Assembly (NCBI GenBank): GCA_043228905.1
Contig: JBHGNT010000008.1
Span: 3,224,001 to 3,288,000, forward strand
Direction: 5' to 3'
From: Azolla caroliniana
Lineage: Eukaryota; Polypodiophyta
Length of the DNA: 64,000 nucleotides
Shown piece by piece: positions 35,316 to 46,817 of the stretch. Every line of letters starts with the position of its first letter. Position 1 is the first letter of the stretch. Under the pieces are notes generated by a model, which saw nothing but the letters and a program-made list of their open reading frames with translations, did not search any database and had not been told where the DNA came from. Made by a program: the position numbers and the translations under genes.

Positions 35316-35879
35316 ACTTGATGACCCACAAGCCAATTGATGGGTAGTAATCTAGTGGCTAATCGACGGAGTCCAATTTAAGAAGTGGGCTTCTAAGGGA
35401 TGGCACTAAGGTAATTAACAATCAAGGGTAATCAATTGTCGGTATGAGGTTTAGGGCCTAGGGTTTAGCTAGATCAAGGCCATCCACTAGGGGCAATGCT
35501 AGCTCATTGGGACAAATCAAAGTAGGTAAAATCGAAGCCACCACCTAGCCAATTGAGGAGAATGTCTCGCTCAATCAAGAAGACGCAAGTGTACCATGGT
35601 GTGTTCCTCGAATAGCTTTTATGACACTCTCCCTCTTTATACACATGCCAATATGCATCCACAAGTTTAGCACCTTGCCCGTTCGATGACAATGACCATG
35701 TCTTCGGTCCTTTTCATTTGCTAATGGGATGACATATACTCATTAACACAATATTGTCAATGTATATATACATTGTTGTGGAAAATGTATATACAATGTA
35801 TCCCCCGACCTATGATTTGGCATCACATTAACCATTGCCTTAGTGAAAAGTTTCTTTCTTCCACTATTCAAAGATGCCA

Positions 35880-36490
35880 TGAAATAACTTAATGTTGTTT
35901 TCATTGCCCCGATGTATCAGTCTTCTTTTGTGACCATTTGCTTTGACATTCTTTAGCTAGGGGAGATGGTTTGTCTCACCTTTCGAAATATAATGTTAAA
36001 GACCCCACCCTTTATATTCCCTCCCTGAAGTCTCACTTTTAACACTTTATACATGTTTTTTAAAAGAAGTGGCCTTCATATTGAATTCGTATCGTGGCTA
36101 ATTTGCAACATTGCTTGGTCATGTCAATCGATTTTTTTTTAAATTCTTTATGTTTTATTGCTTGTTTTTTCTTGTAACATTCTTGTTCGTAATGTAGTTC
36201 ACTTGACTTGTTAAGTCTATTCCTTTTTTTCTAGTTTGAGACATTCTTTCTGACACTATGGAAGTCGTGTCTACGGTTGTTAGTAACGTTTTAAATTAGT
36301 AAAAAGAAAGTACACGCATGCAAGTGAATTCAGAATGCTTCATACAATTGAGAATTCAAAATGGTGTCTAGACTCTAGACATGATTGCATTGTTTCTTAG
36401 TTTGTATAACTTGTTTTTCAAGTTAAAATCTTATTTTACAATTCCTCATGCCATGAAACTCATCAAAGGGGGAAAATTTTGAGTTTGTAT
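35880..36490 (+). repeat. Old dispersed repeat, first copy
   Basis: Shares ordered phrases with 39830-40480: TATATTCCCTCCCTGAAGTCT / TATATTCCCTACCCAAGTCT, GACATTCTTTCTG / GACATTCTTGTGG, TAACGTTTTAAA / TAACATTTTAAA, ATGAAACTCATCAA / ACATAACTCTCATCAA. The identity is low and the copies are about 4 kb apart in the same direction. Confidence 0.5.
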
Positions 36491-39400
36491 TTATTAACGA
36501 GGATATGCATGCCATTTATGTAATCCAATAATGTTGAATTTATTCTATTTGAAGAAGTGTTCTTTGGTTATACAATTTATACTTTCGATAAGGTAGATGT
36601 GCCATGCCCCGAAATTCATCCCTCGGGAAATGTTCGTTGGCATATAGATGAGTTGGTGTTGTCTTAAATAGTAATATAAGAAAAATTGTTCTTATTTGTT
36701 TGGAGTCTGGACATACGAATAAAATCCCCTATAACACGTACTTCATATGTCACACAACTTTGTAAGAGATTGGATAGGAAATTGCAATCATGACTGACAC
36801 ATCAATCCATACTTTAAGTTTGTGCTCTTGTTAGGCCTGTACTTCAACACCTCAATTATGTATAATAATGTCATGAGTTATATCATGTGTTACTATACTT
36901 ACACTATTCAAGATGGATGAGAGTTGAGACCTCTAGAATACATGTAACATCTCTCTCACATGAGTTAGATTGGATGTTACTCTCCCATCCACCATGCATG
37001 TAAATACATCATGATTTCCCCTCACTTTGTTAGGTGAAAGGCAATTCCTTTACTCGTCTTGTCCTTGTCTCTCTCATGTGAAATGTGAGTACGCGCCATT
37101 TCTCAGTCATGCGAAATGCAAGTACCCAAGAATTTATTTGCGGCATACTTGTGAAATTATTTAAGATATTGCTATTAATCTTTATGCATGGCTTGGTTTC
37201 TCTCAATGTTTAAAGTTGATGTCTAAGGATTGGGTGCCGCTGTGCCTAGGAGTAATGTAGAGTGATTAAAGGAGTGACGTGTTGCATAATTTAGTCGAAA
37301 CTACCAACAAAATGTTTACAAATTTGAAACCACACGATCAATGATTAAATTATGTTCTCATGTAAAATCAAGTTTTCCTTTTAACGTTCTAAGTATGGGG
37401 ATAACTATGACATTTCTTGAAGGTGAGCCTCATTGTAATAAGTTTCTATTTAATCCATTTTCACTTGGTAAATAACTTCCAAACATAATCCTTGAAATAA
37501 TATGGCTTGTTTGGAGGAGGAATGCCATTGAGGTGCAAAGATTATCAATATCGCAGTAGACTCTTGGGTTTTTCATGATTAACCTAACACATGTATTCAA
37601 TTTCCTTCTCGTTTGGTCCTCTTGGCTTGGAAATGGAACCATCTTGCACATTGCTTTGTATAATACAAGCCTTTATGTCTTTCCTCTACACCTAGTCTTA
37701 ATATGGAGACAATATCAAGTATGGCACATGCACATGTGCACGCACACAGATGGGGGACTTGGATACATTATTATGGGATTGTGCTCCCATTTCCATGTTG
37801 ATATCTTAATGGATAGATGCCTTGGGACATCTTAAAACCCTTGAATGAACAAAATCATTCAAGGTATTGACTTGTTGAACCATATGGTAGGAAAATGATG
37901 TAGAAAATAACAAACAATTAATATAGTTTGATTGTTTGTTATTGTTTACACCATTTTATTGAAAAAGTATGTAGCATTGTTACAACCCCATGTATAATGT
38001 ACCTAGATATATACATATAAATACATTATCTAGTGAAGTAACAAACAAATCATAAAACCAATGACACCCTGAGAAAGAATAATCAATATCAATATAAAGA
38101 TTGTATAAATATGTGGTGATAGATCCTTGCTATTCTATTTGAAGGTGTGCTTGTGTATGGATCTAGGTTGAAGCTAAGGTAAATATGAGCAAGCAATCTT
38201 GGCATCCTAGGTATCTGCACACATCAAAGAAGGAAACATCAAATTGACACATTTTGATGGACAAGATATTTTGCATCTATCATATTAAGTTGCACCACCA
38301 TCATATGGAGTTGGAGGAGAAACATATCAAAAATTGACATGATATGTCGGCAATCTATGCATTTGAACAAGTCAATGCACTCATTAGGCTAGTAAAGAAG
38401 GCAAGCCCCTTTTCTACGAGCATAATCGTAAGTGTAGTTGTAGGCTAATTTGTAAGGGTGAAGAGTGAGGATTGAGTTATCTCAGTCAGAAGTCCTATGG
38501 TAGTACATAACTTTGACAATGTGGCAATGCTCTAGCTTCATACATGTTTGTCTTTTTCTTCTTCAAACCCAAGGTGCAATCCATGTTTGTACACAGTGGT
38601 ATGAGACACCAGTGGGGGACTTGGATCCTTCTCTCACCTTCATTAGGGGGTGAGGATTCACAATATCGAAACAATGTCAAAAATCTAGAAAGTCACTTCT
38701 AATACTTGGAGCTTGCGACAAGGAGTGTGTAGGATTTTATGGCTTGTAAATCATACATAAGAAGCCCAAGATGTAGCCTCTGGAACGATAATGTTAGGTT
38801 CCAGATTGTTTGGGATAAAAATATAATGATGTAAGAGGGGGGAGGTCGAGATAAAATAAAAGTGAGTATTGACTATTTTAAAGGTCGAATTATGCATATA
38901 AATTAATTAACTATTAAAAAAAATGCAACCACATATACATCGAGGCGGTGATGAAGCCATCTCAAAGAGGGTTGTAATGGGAGAAGAGACGGTTTGCCCC
39001 CCATAAAAGCCCCTCTCCCATGGTGGGAGAAAGCATGAAAAGCAAGTGAATGGAAAGCGATGAGAGGACCTCGCAAGCGTGAAGAAGGCACAACATTAAG
39101 GAGGCCGCTCAAGAAGATGGTTTATGCAAGAGATGAACCAACAAAAAAAAGCAGAAACTTGTGGAAAAGAAAAGAAAAGAAAACAAGAAAGGAGTGTCAA
39201 AGTGGATTACCTCATACACTTTATCTTAATGAGAGGTTGAGAGTTTGACTTTTGCTAAAGCATTTCTTTTGGGTAAAAACCGAAATTTGAAAGGTCAAAG
39301 TAATCACTACAAAAGGCAAAGGAAAGGAAAGTACATAGAGAAAGAGAAAAGTTGAATTGCTTTCCCATAAAAGCCCTTCTTTTGAAAGAGGGGAGGTTGG

Positions 39401-39829
39401 TTCAAGTCTTGCTAAAGTAGCTTTTGTCAAACAAATCTTGTAAATGTTTTTTAATCAATTAATTTTCTTTTCCCAAGAACTTTGCATATATCTCGTCTTC
39501 TTGCCATTGCACCATCCGCGATTACACCTTGTCATACCAATCGTTCCCAAGTTACAACAATCTCGTGGTTGTGAGACACAACCGCAATCTTTAAGACGAT
39601 GGTGCCTTTCCTCTTAAGATTCTAACATCCTCGTAGACAATGCTTGACACGCGGTCGGTCAAAGCTCTAGAGTAGGTCTCTAACTATGTAATCGAGGTCA
39701 TTAGGTTGCTAATTAAGGTGATTTTTGTGTTTATCTTCTCTTCCTATAGTGTTTGTGTGAAACACACCCTTTTGATCTATATGTCCTTGAGTTCATGTGT
39801 TTGTGCAACAATGATGACAATGAATGTTG

Positions 39830-40480
39830 CACATTAAGAGTCCAACATTGCTCCGTTGTGAAAGTATTTCACTATGCATACCACAACTCCATCTATAATT
39901 GAAAATGTGTACCACTTTGGTGTTTCATTGACCATTTACCTTTTGGTATCTCTTTGCTCCACTAACTCAAAGTTTCTACGCAACTACTTTTGATGATGAG
40001 TGATTTGATGAGTGATTTCAATGGATCAACTTCTAATGTGATGGCATTTTTGTATATTTTGGGCTCAAAGATGGTTTGCATGATAACACGCAATGTCCCT
40101 ACCCCTATTATATTCCCTACCCAAGTCTTATCGTAACACATTCTGCATTTGTTTTGCTTAGATTTTCATCATATTTGGTTTTCTCATCTTGTTCTTTTCC
40201 CTTGTTTTTTTCTCATGAATTCTCTTTTTCTATTGTTGTTTGTTTTACTCGTAAGATCTTTTCTTTAAAAGTTCAAGACATTCTTGTGGAGTTGCATCAA
40301 GTGTCGTTCCTAACATTTTAAAAATCAATAAAAAGAAATTGCGTATATAAATGCTTACATAACCTTTTGTAGAAACACGAGCTCCAATTGGGTTCTAAAT
40401 GTGATTGGGTATTTTCTTGTTTTGAATAAACGTGTTATATTTGCCCCCATGAAACATAACTCTCATCAATAACAAAATCT
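39830..40480 (+). repeat. Old dispersed repeat, second copy
   Basis: Partner of the repeat at 35880-36490 (same order, same direction). The pair could be decayed LTRs of a ~4.6-kb element, but no gag or pol remnant was recognised between them, so a segmental duplication is equally possible. Confidence 0.5.
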
Positions 40481-40984
40481 CGAGATATATGCATGAAAAT
40501 TTTGTTTGTATTATATAATTGAGCTTTTATGATGGAACACATCATTACTTAGTTTGATCACTTTGCCACAAATATCCTCAAGTGATGAAAATGACTCTTA
40601 TGTCAATATGTTTAATTTTGTTACTTATTGAAATCCATTTTGATAAACGCGTTGATTATTAAATCTATATTCCAAACAATTTAGAAACAAATATGTATTT
40701 AGGTATACTTCTCCCAAGATTTTGCTCATTGAAAGGGATGGTAGTTATATATAAGCATATAACTATCACTTTCTCCTTCAAAGGGACGATAGCTATATAT
40801 ATATATATAAGCATATAACTATCACTTTTATTTGAAAATTTGTAGTTATTAGTTATGAAACACAAGAAAAGCCTTACAAAGACAACTTCTCTAATCACCT
40901 CACTTGGAATGGATGTGCTTTCCTTTTATATTTTAAAAGGTATAGTCATGAGTCATGACCTAGCATATTGTTACTCAAGCACGA

Positions 40985-41024
<40 letters not shown>

Positions 41025-41561
41025 ATCTCTTGTGGAAAGGCAATTTCCTCTCTTTTTCCTTATACACAATTCACTTAACTATGTTTTTTATTCCCTCCAT
41101 CATCCCAACATATACAATCTCTAAGTGGGCGTGTCTAGTATTTGATCTTGAGACTTCAACTATCTTGTTTGCTTCCCATTCAACATAATTCATAGATATT
41201 TTAAGATGGGACTTGTGACTAATTGTCAATTGTGATACTTCAAGTCAACCTCAAACCTAAAGATTCTCAAGTTAGATGATGGTAGATATAGCTCTCCATT
41301 TGGGTAGAGGATGCATATTTGATGCCAAGAATATATCTCCACTAGGTATCGGGGTTGACATCGATGACAATTAGTGCATGATTTAAGGGTTCCAGCATTA
41401 CGTGTGGATGGCACATGAACCAATGCAACACATATTTCTGGAATGTATATGTGTGTATTAGACACATTTCTAAGAGGATCTTGATTTGTGATTATATTCC
41501 AACTAACCTTATCCATGTGATTATATACACATTTCTAAGAGGATATTGTTGTTACCTTGGG

Positions 41562-42900
41562 TTAGGTAAAGTAATAGATGTAGCCCATTTGGTGCCCAAG
41601 TGACCGAAATCTGTTAGTCGAAAGACTCTTGGTCATTGTAGCTACAACGTTATTGGTTGTGCAAATCTTCTCTAAGTTGAGCTTTCCTGTGGTTACACAA
41701 TCCCGAACAAAATGATATCGAACTTCGATATATCTAAACGTGTTATGATGAATCAGATTCTTCAATAGCACGATAGCTCCCTGACTATCGTTGTAGAAAA
41801 CTGGAGCTGAAGTTGAGTCCGCTTGCCGAAACGTGTAGGCTAGTCGATCAAGCCATATTGCTTCTTCCACAACATTAGACTCAACTACATCTTTGGCTTT
41901 GGTCGTGGAAGTGGTTGTGCACTCTTGGAGTTTCGATCTCCACGAAATTGCTCCAATCTTGAATCAAAAGAGGTATCCAGATGTTAACTTTCGATTGTCC
42001 AAACAACCGGCGAACTCTGTGTACGTGTACCCGACTATGCCTGACATCTTGTTCGGGCCGAATAGGATGCGAAGGTCATTTGTGCCCACTGAATATCTGA
42101 ATATATGCTTTACTGTGTTCCAATGTTGTTGGCTAGGATTGTGCATAAATCAACTGGTGACAACAATTGCATGCGCTATATCTAGCCGTGTCGCGACCAT
42201 AGCGTACATTAGGGAGCCGACTATTGGTGCATATGGTACCGACTTTATATCTTCCCCCTTGGGACCGGATTGGACATTCTCGCTAAGACAACCAAAGACT
42301 AATTGGGAGTGGGATTGAACCTAATTTAGCCGACTACATGTTGAAGCGATCTAAGACAAGTCTGATGTTGTCGAATGTCTTTGATTACGAAGCCGATTAA
42401 TCTTCATTCCAAGAATGTGTCAAGCAGGGCTTAAGTCCTTCATTGCAAACTTCAACCATAGTTGTCGAACAAGGTCGACAAGCTCTTCCACATTTCAGCC
42501 GATGAGAAGCATATCATCCACGTATAGGATGAGGAAGATGGGTGATCCATCTCGAGCATTTCTTGAGTAGCGGCAATGGTCCTCATCACTCTTAGAGAAT
42601 CCAACCAACTATATGAAGTCGTCAAATTTCCTATACCATTGTTTGGAGGCCTGCTTGAGGACGTATAGACACTTCTTGAGTGAATAGACTAGACTTTCTT
42701 GACCAAATATCACAAAGCCTTTCGGTTGTTCCAAATCAATTTCATCCTCGAGATCACCAACAAGGAAGGTCGTATTGACGTCAAGCTGAATTAGCTCTAA
42801 ATTCTCGGCTACTACAACATACATTAGAAATCGAAGGGTAGTCATTTTCACCGTTGGTAAAAAAAATTCGTCGAAATCAACACCATATTCTTGTCAATAT
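41562..42900 (-). mobile_element. Ty1/copia retrotransposon remnant (RT and RNase H)
   Basis: Minus strand, in element order: GVDFDEFFLPTVKMTTLRF, LIQLDVNTTFLVGDLEDEI.LEQPKGF and SLKKCLYVLKQASKQWYRKFD (copia RT), ILYVDDMLLIG (catalytic YVDD, near 42510), LGMKI, VGSLMYAMVATRLDIAHA, then the RNase H part with GYTYTEFAG, VVEEAIWL, VFYNDSQGAI..NLIHHNTFRYIEVRYHFVRD and KSLSTNRF. Several stops and small frameshifts break it. Integrase, protease and gag are missing upstream of 42900, so only the 3' half of pol remains. No matching LTR pair was identified. Confidence 0.9.
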
Positions 42901-43189
42901 TTCCTTATACTTGAGATTGACCGAATTGGACGTTGTCGTGAAGATTTCCAGCTACGGTGAGAAAACCGAGAGGGACAAATAAATGGGAATGTGCAATATT
43001 GCACGTGCACTTGTAAATTGTATGATGAGAATAAGATAACAAAATGTAAAGGGGAAGGGTAATAATCTAAGGTTCTAAAGGTGCACCACGAAGTTCGTAG
43101 AGGCATAAATGCGATGTGCACTTTGTAGAGTAAAATGAGTAGTGGGCATTGAGAGTGAATGTGATTAGAAAGAGAGAGTTAAGGCCCAC

Positions 43190-43682
43190 CGATTTAAGAT
43201 CAAGGGAGATATTCCCCATTAAAGGAATGGGGATTTGACTCCCTCTTGTAATGTGCTCACCCCTTACTACTATAAAAGGGAGTGAGGGGTCACTTGTGAA
43301 GGGGTTGCCTATTTTGAGTGAGACAGGTATACCACTTAGGTCGAGGGTTCTTTTAGGGGTTTTAGGGTTTCTTCTAGGGTCTTCTTCTTGGGTTTCTTTT
43401 AGGGTTTCTATGCTTCTTTGTTTACTTATCCGGTTAGGTTTTTCTTGTAATCGTTTTGGTGCGGCCTATGCGGTCTTGGTGGTAATCGTTTGTGGAATCT
43501 TAATATAACTTGTTGTGTATCTTGCCTCCATCTATTATATTCTATGTTTATGTGCTATTCTTCCTCTTCTCCTCTTGAGCTAAGCTTCCATTTTGTGTCT
43601 TATTCCTTTTCCTCTACTACCTAGTCCACGACCCCCGTGGTTCCGCCTCAGATCCTACACACGCTCACGGAATACTGTGACA
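43190..43682 (+). mobile_element. Solo-LTR-like block, plus orientation
   Basis: Has LTR-like layout: TATA box (ACTATAAAAGGGAG near 43270), a transcribed-looking GT-rich section (AGGGTTTCTTCT repeats), and an end (ACGACCCCCGTGGTTCCGCC ... GTGACA at 43682) resembling the minus-strand block at 31084. It faces away from the neighbouring copia remnant, so it is not simply that element's LTR. The left boundary and target duplication were not found. Confidence 0.45.
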
Positions 43683-44229
43683 ATGTCTCTTTGAGTCAAA
43701 AACCTCGTTTCCATGGAAGAGCATCTCGATTATTCGGCAATTTGACTAGGTCTCATATCTTATTGTGTCGTGAAGAACAGACCAAGAGAGTGTCTCTCCA
43801 ATGGTAGTGAAAGTCTTTCTAATTGGCGTGGAATGACTGTGTCTCGCAAGATCCTCATGGGAGATCATCTCTTTAGTAGCCGATCCACTCTACGGATCAC
43901 TACTTAAGCTTCTCTCTACATAAGCTTGATTTGAAGTACCGGCAATAGACGTACTTTGTCCCATGGTGGCAACTTGTCGTGTGGCTACAATTCTTCCACC
44001 GCACCAATCGAATTGAACATCTTCATCCTTAGCATCCGTCTCGATATAACCCACCCCAACAAAGACTTCACTTATTTATATGTAGATCTTCATCCCACAA
44101 TAAATTTTAAAGTCTCTTGTATAATACACATATACTATGTTGGTAGTCTATGTTTGGTTACTTGTGTAGTAAAAAATTTACCTCAACGAGCATTGAAAGT
44201 GACTCCAAGATATACATATAATCCAACTA

Positions 44230-44900
44230 CTTTAGCTAACATTTAGTCCTAACCTGACCAAATGTATGGTAGATAAGGACTTTAATTCTCCATAGATTCA
44301 CTACCAATCCTCTTTGTGTGCTAAAGTCAACTAAGGCATTAAGGTACCTTTGTAGGTTGTGTTCAAACTCAGAGAGTAAAACTATGTTGTTTACATAGAG
44401 CAAGAGATTGACTTTTGTACCCTTAGGGCCTTAAGATTACTCCGTTGCCTCCCTTGCAAGCAATAAAATCAATAATTGAATCAATGTAGATCCCCAAAAC
44501 GAGTCAGTCATAGGGGACAACCTTGCTTTACACCAATGGTGCTAATGAAGCAATTGGATACCCCACCCAAACATCATACGTGGCCGGAGACTTGCTCATA
44601 TAAAGCGCAGATGCCCCAAATCATGTCATCGGGCATCTCCAAGCTTTTAAGCTTGTCAAGCAAGCGCAAAACAATAATGTAATTTCCTCTTCCGAGACTT
44701 GGTCTATTCAATTAAGCATCTAACTGTAAAGATATGGTCAATTGTAAAGAAGGTTCGTAGAAAGGCAGTTGGTTTGTACGGGTGCTAAAAGACGTAATGT
44801 CTTTATATAATCATTGAGCTCTACTTCAATTACTGCTTAATGTCTCCATATAATTGTTGAGATCTACTTACATTATTGCACCGTATAGTTTAGCGAGCAT
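44230..44900 (-). mobile_element. LINE remnant of a second family (GVKQGCPL-type RT)
   Basis: Minus-strand frames give MISHMLAKLYGAIM, then a decayed region, then DKLKSLEMPDDMIWGICALYEQVSGHV, VKQGCPL and more distant NALELF-like positions. This order (SH.LAKLYG ... P.DMIWGI.ALYE.VSG ... GVKQGCPL) is a LINE RT family distinct from the L1-like copy at 5-9.5 kb. It has many stops. The fragment at 63845-64000 probably belongs to the same family. Confidence 0.75.
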
Positions 44901-45029
44901 ATGACTAATCATAATGGTCCATGGGTCCCCTCCTTTATGTGGTGGAAAAGAGAGTGTCTTTTCTGTGTGTAAATCGTAATGATTGTAAGCGGAGGGTACA
45001 AGATGGAATTTCTGAAACTCTAAGTCAAA
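44901..45029 (+). promoter_or_regulatory. Immediate upstream region of the PP2C gene
   Basis: Short AT-rich stretch before the first ATG of the PP2C frame. It should contain the 5' UTR and promoter end. No TATA box could be placed with confidence. If the start at 45150 is used, the 5' UTR extends to there. Confidence 0.3.
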
Positions 45030-46817
45030 ATGGGAGGGAGAGGGGCCAGATTTGTAATTACTTCAAAAGACGAAATTCTTCTTTCCAGTTCTCAACAAAA
45101 AAGAAAAGAGCAGGTAGTTATGATTCCTGCGCAGGAAACAAAAACACGAATGGCCCTGCTTATCGCAACCCTAACCCTAACCCTAACCCTAACCCTAACC
45201 CTAATTGTCATCGTTTCCTGCGCATGCGCCTCCACTCTTCCTATCTCCTCCCCGTGCAGCAGCTCTTTGCAGGTCGCACCTCCTCCTCCTCCTCCTTCTC
45301 TTGATCCACGCCTTCCTTTAAACCCCCATTCTGCACAGACGAAACCGACGACTAGTAACGAGGATCCCCTTCAACTGCGGCTTCTTGATCTCTTCCATCC
45401 CGGATCTTCATCCCTCCCTGGTCGTCGTCCTTACCAAGAAGATCGCATCGTCTGCTCTCCCCACCTTCGCATTTTCTCTGCAGGGAGAGACAGCGAATCC
45501 CCAGGAAACGGATCGTTATTGGTTGGCCTTTTCGCTGTCTTCGATGGCCATCTCGGTGACTCTGCAAGTAACTTCGCCGCCAATTCCATCAGAGAGCGTT
45601 TCCTTCATCATGTTCATTCTCACGAAGACATGAAGAAAGACGTTGCTTCTTCCTCTGTGCCCCAGCCATTGCTCCTCCAAGAAGCACTTCGAGATGCCAT
45701 CAGAGACATTGATTCTGAATTCGCCAAGACGGGCGCATCTCAAAAAAGTTCCATGATGTCTGGTTCGACTGCAGTCGTGGCTCTTAAGGTAGGCAATCAA
45801 CTCCTTGTTGCTAATGTAGGAGACTCAAAAGCTTTGGTCTGCTCTTCTTGCAACAGATATTCGAGTTTGATCAGAGAGCCTAGTAATAAGAATGATGGTT
45901 CGCTCACAACAGTAAAAGCTTCATTGAGGCGAGAAAGAAGAAAGAAGAATAGATCTTCTAGTATGGGTTATGCCAAGACGAAGAAACGGGATGACTCAGA
46001 ATTAGGTTTATGTGTTCGAGAAGTGAGTTCAGATCATCGTCCTGACAAACCAGAAGAGAAGCTTCGTATAGAAGCTTCTGGTGGCTTTGTCACTACCACA
46101 GGTTCATATCCTCGTGTCAATGGAGAGCTTGCTGTTTCTCGTTCTATAGGTGATGTCAAGCTCAAGAAGTTTGGAGTCATATCCGATCCAGAGTTCTCGG
46201 ACTGGCTCCCTATCTCTGAGAATGAAAGGTTTATTGTACTTGCTTCTGATGGTATATTTGAGAAGATAACTCCACAGGAAGTATGCGATGTCATCCATGG
46301 AATCGCCTCCGGACAAGATATTCAAGAACTAATGGAAGATTCATTAATGCAAGCAGATGTATCTGGAATTGTTGCATTACCTCCTCCGCATTTGCAGCTT
46401 CCTGTAAGACCTGATCTTCATGTGGCTGAAACTATCCATTCCATCCATCGTCAAAATATGGAAGCAATAGCTACTGATCTGTCTGTAGATATGGATGATC
46501 GCAATAGTAATAGGAACAATACTACTTCTGTGGAACTATGGCACGCTGAGACTATACCCAAAGACTATGCCATATCTTGGGAAGATATGGAAGTAATATC
46601 AACGGATCATTCTGCATATATTGATGTTTGCCATACTGATATGGACAGTTCAACTTCTATGGAACGATGGAATGCTGATGGTATAGCTGCATCACATGAT
46701 AGCTCTTGTAGTGCACGCATGATAGCCCAATTTCTCACGCAACTCGCATTTCGAGCGGGAAGTATGGACAATCTTTCAGCTGTTGTGGTTCCGTTGAGAG
46801 CAGAAAATAGCACATGA
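45030..46817 (+). CDS. PP2C-family Ser/Thr phosphatase with N-terminal signal segment, single exon
   Basis: 595 residues from the ATG at 45030; Met31 (45120) or Met41 (45150) is more likely, because Met41 begins MALLIA, a run of six Thr-Leu pairs, LIVIVSCACAS, a signal peptide with a plausible cleavage site. PP2C metal-site motifs are all present: GRRPYQED (Asp138), VFDGH (Asp172), SGSTAVVAL, VANVGDSKAL, RVNGELAVSRSIGD, VLASDGIFE and GSMDNLSAVVVPL. GRRPYQEDR and the signal peptide resemble the phosphatase half of the plant PP2C-kinase proteins related to Arabidopsis AT3G63340, but no kinase domain follows: the frame ends 8 residues after the PP2C core. An insertion of about 170 residues before the last motif holds two imperfect 43-residue repeats (from about residues 477 and 520). 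It has no introns, unlike what I recall of those relatives, so a retrocopy is possible. Metal-dependent dephosphorylation is expected; location secretory or membrane (inference). Confidence 0.88.
   Translation: MGGRGARFVITSKDEILLSSSQQKRKEQVVMIPAQETKTRMALLIATLTLTLTLTLTLIVIVSCACASTLPISSPCSSSLQVAPPPPPPSLDPRLPLNPHSAQTKPTTSNEDPLQLRLLDLFHPGSSSLPGRRPYQEDRIVCSPHLRIFSAGRDSESPGNGSLLVGLFAVFDGHLGDSASNFAANSIRERFLHHVHSHEDMKKDVASSSVPQPLLLQEALRDAIRDIDSEFAKTGASQKSSMMSGSTAVVALKVGNQLLVANVGDSKALVCSSCNRYSSLIREPSNKNDGSLTTVKASLRRERRKKNRSSSMGYAKTKKRDDSELGLCVREVSSDHRPDKPEEKLRIEASGGFVTTTGSYPRVNGELAVSRSIGDVKLKKFGVISDPEFSDWLPISENERFIVLASDGIFEKITPQEVCDVIHGIASGQDIQELMEDSLMQADVSGIVALPPPHLQLPVRPDLHVAETIHSIHRQNMEAIATDLSVDMDDRNSNRNNTTSVELWHAETIPKDYAISWEDMEVISTDHSAYIDVCHTDMDSSTSMERWNADGIAASHDSSCSARMIAQFLTQLAFRAGSMDNLSAVVVPLRAENST
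45167..45204 (+). repeat. Telomere-type (AACCCT)n repeat inside the PP2C coding sequence
   Basis: 38 bases, just over six AACCCT units, in frame as Thr-Leu pairs. It makes up most of the hydrophobic core of the predicted signal peptide. The period is six (TTAGGG on the other strand), not the seven-base CCCTAAA usual for plant telomeres. Confidence 0.95.

Larger units (their letters stand above)
35316..41561. other. Long intergenic stretch, no gene recognised
   Basis: No domain or spliced coding pattern was found on either strand. Two segments, about 35880-36490 and 39830-40480, are diverged direct copies. Smaller items: a short inverted repeat at 37905-37965 (AATAACAAACAAT), a duplicated ATATAAGCATATAACTATCAC unit at 40730-40830 and a TC run at 40988-41020. 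Confidence 0.45.

Noticed and set aside
41893-42318. 141-codon plus-strand frame
   Set aside because: Antisense to the copia RNase H region, where the minus strand shows clear copia motifs.
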